Shown here: positions 5,516 through 5,591 of the stretch, one piece after another
How the letters are laid out: the number at the start of each line of letters is the position of its first letter
Position numbering within the stretch: position 1 is the first letter of the stretch
Origin: Planctomycetales bacterium
GTDB lineage: Bacteria > Planctomycetota > Planctomycetia > Pirellulales > Thermoguttaceae
DNA length: 5,591 bases
Assembly (NCBI GenBank): GCA_007127495.1
Contig: SKZG01000279.1
Span: forward strand, 1-5,591
Direction: 5' to 3'
Translations under genes and position numbers: made by a program
Notes under the pieces: model-generated
What the model was told of the DNA's origin: nothing
Database searches by the model: none
What the model saw: only the letters and a program-made list of their open reading frames with translations

Positions 5516-5591
5516 TGCGTTGCCGAACGGGTCAGGCGGTGGCACCGGCGTGGCGGCGAGCGGAAAAAGACGAAAGCGGCGTCAAGCCGCC
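5485..5591. repeat. Large inverted-repeat element, MITE- or REP-like, at window edge
   Basis: GGCGGCTTGACGCCGCTTT (5485-5503) is the exact reverse complement of 5573-5591, a 19-bp perfect inverted repeat with 69 bases between. Allowing a 6-base bulge (TTTGGC, 5501-5506) on the left, the pairing extends to 22 bp, ending at 5512 and 5570. Each arm is itself a small hairpin (GCGGC-TTGAC-GCCGC), and CGGTG-G-CACCG (5537-5547) is a small palindrome near the centre. There is no coding content. The right end coincides with the window edge, so flanks and any target duplication cannot be judged. Confidence 0.75.

Noticed and set aside
4547..5545. Minus-strand open frame of 332 codons
   Set aside because: Antisense to dapA with no recognisable motif; an expected effect of high third-position GC.

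Overview
The window looks like a piece of a GC-rich Planctomycetota chromosome, probably from the Pirellulales side of the phylum. Three things suggest this: a stand-alone helix-turn-helix plus receiver-like protein of a type I associate with that group, a degraded gene with the planctomycete DnaJ-like domain (FDPYHRWLGIPP...YRLLGL...LLNEVAAAKVRLLN), and several short palindromic repeats typical of these genomes. The assignment rests on recalled family knowledge, not on a search.

Layout. Bases 1-575 (minus strand) hold the N-terminal 191 residues of a long-chain polyprenyl diphosphate synthase that runs off the left edge. Its ATG overlaps, as ATGA, the stop of a 35-codon Cys-rich reading frame (572-679, minus). 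That frame looks like the first half of a DUF6485-type small protein. Bases 680-1001 have no convincing gene but are dense in palindromes. A strong minus-strand intrinsic terminator (991-1027) ends transcription of the next gene, the HTH + receiver-like protein (1093-1665, minus). Bases 1681-2401 are a 720-base divergent intergenic region with small inverted repeats and a possible multibranched RNA fold at 2014-2110.

Bases 2402-4328 (plus) are a broken gene. Its N-terminal TPR/DnaJ-like part, middle helical domain and C-terminal domain lie in three different frames. The linker between the first two parts carries one complete 57-bp palindromic element, half of a second copy and a third GGGACAGTCCC palindrome. 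A clear single-base loss near 3859-3866 separates the last two parts.

Bases 4426-4454 form a near-consensus promoter (TTGGCA, 17 bp, TATACT). It drives dapA (4568-5455, plus), 4-hydroxy-tetrahydrodipicolinate synthase of lysine and diaminopimelate synthesis, with all main active-site residues present. Downstream of dapA is a large inverted-repeat element (5485-5591) that reaches the window edge; its left arm may also serve as the dapA terminator.

The genes do not form one pathway. They are housekeeping genes (isoprenoid chain elongation, dapA), one regulator and one decayed paralogue, separated by repeat-rich DNA. I see no clear new multi-gene system. The most interesting material is the palindromic repeat family inside the broken gene and the possible structured RNA.
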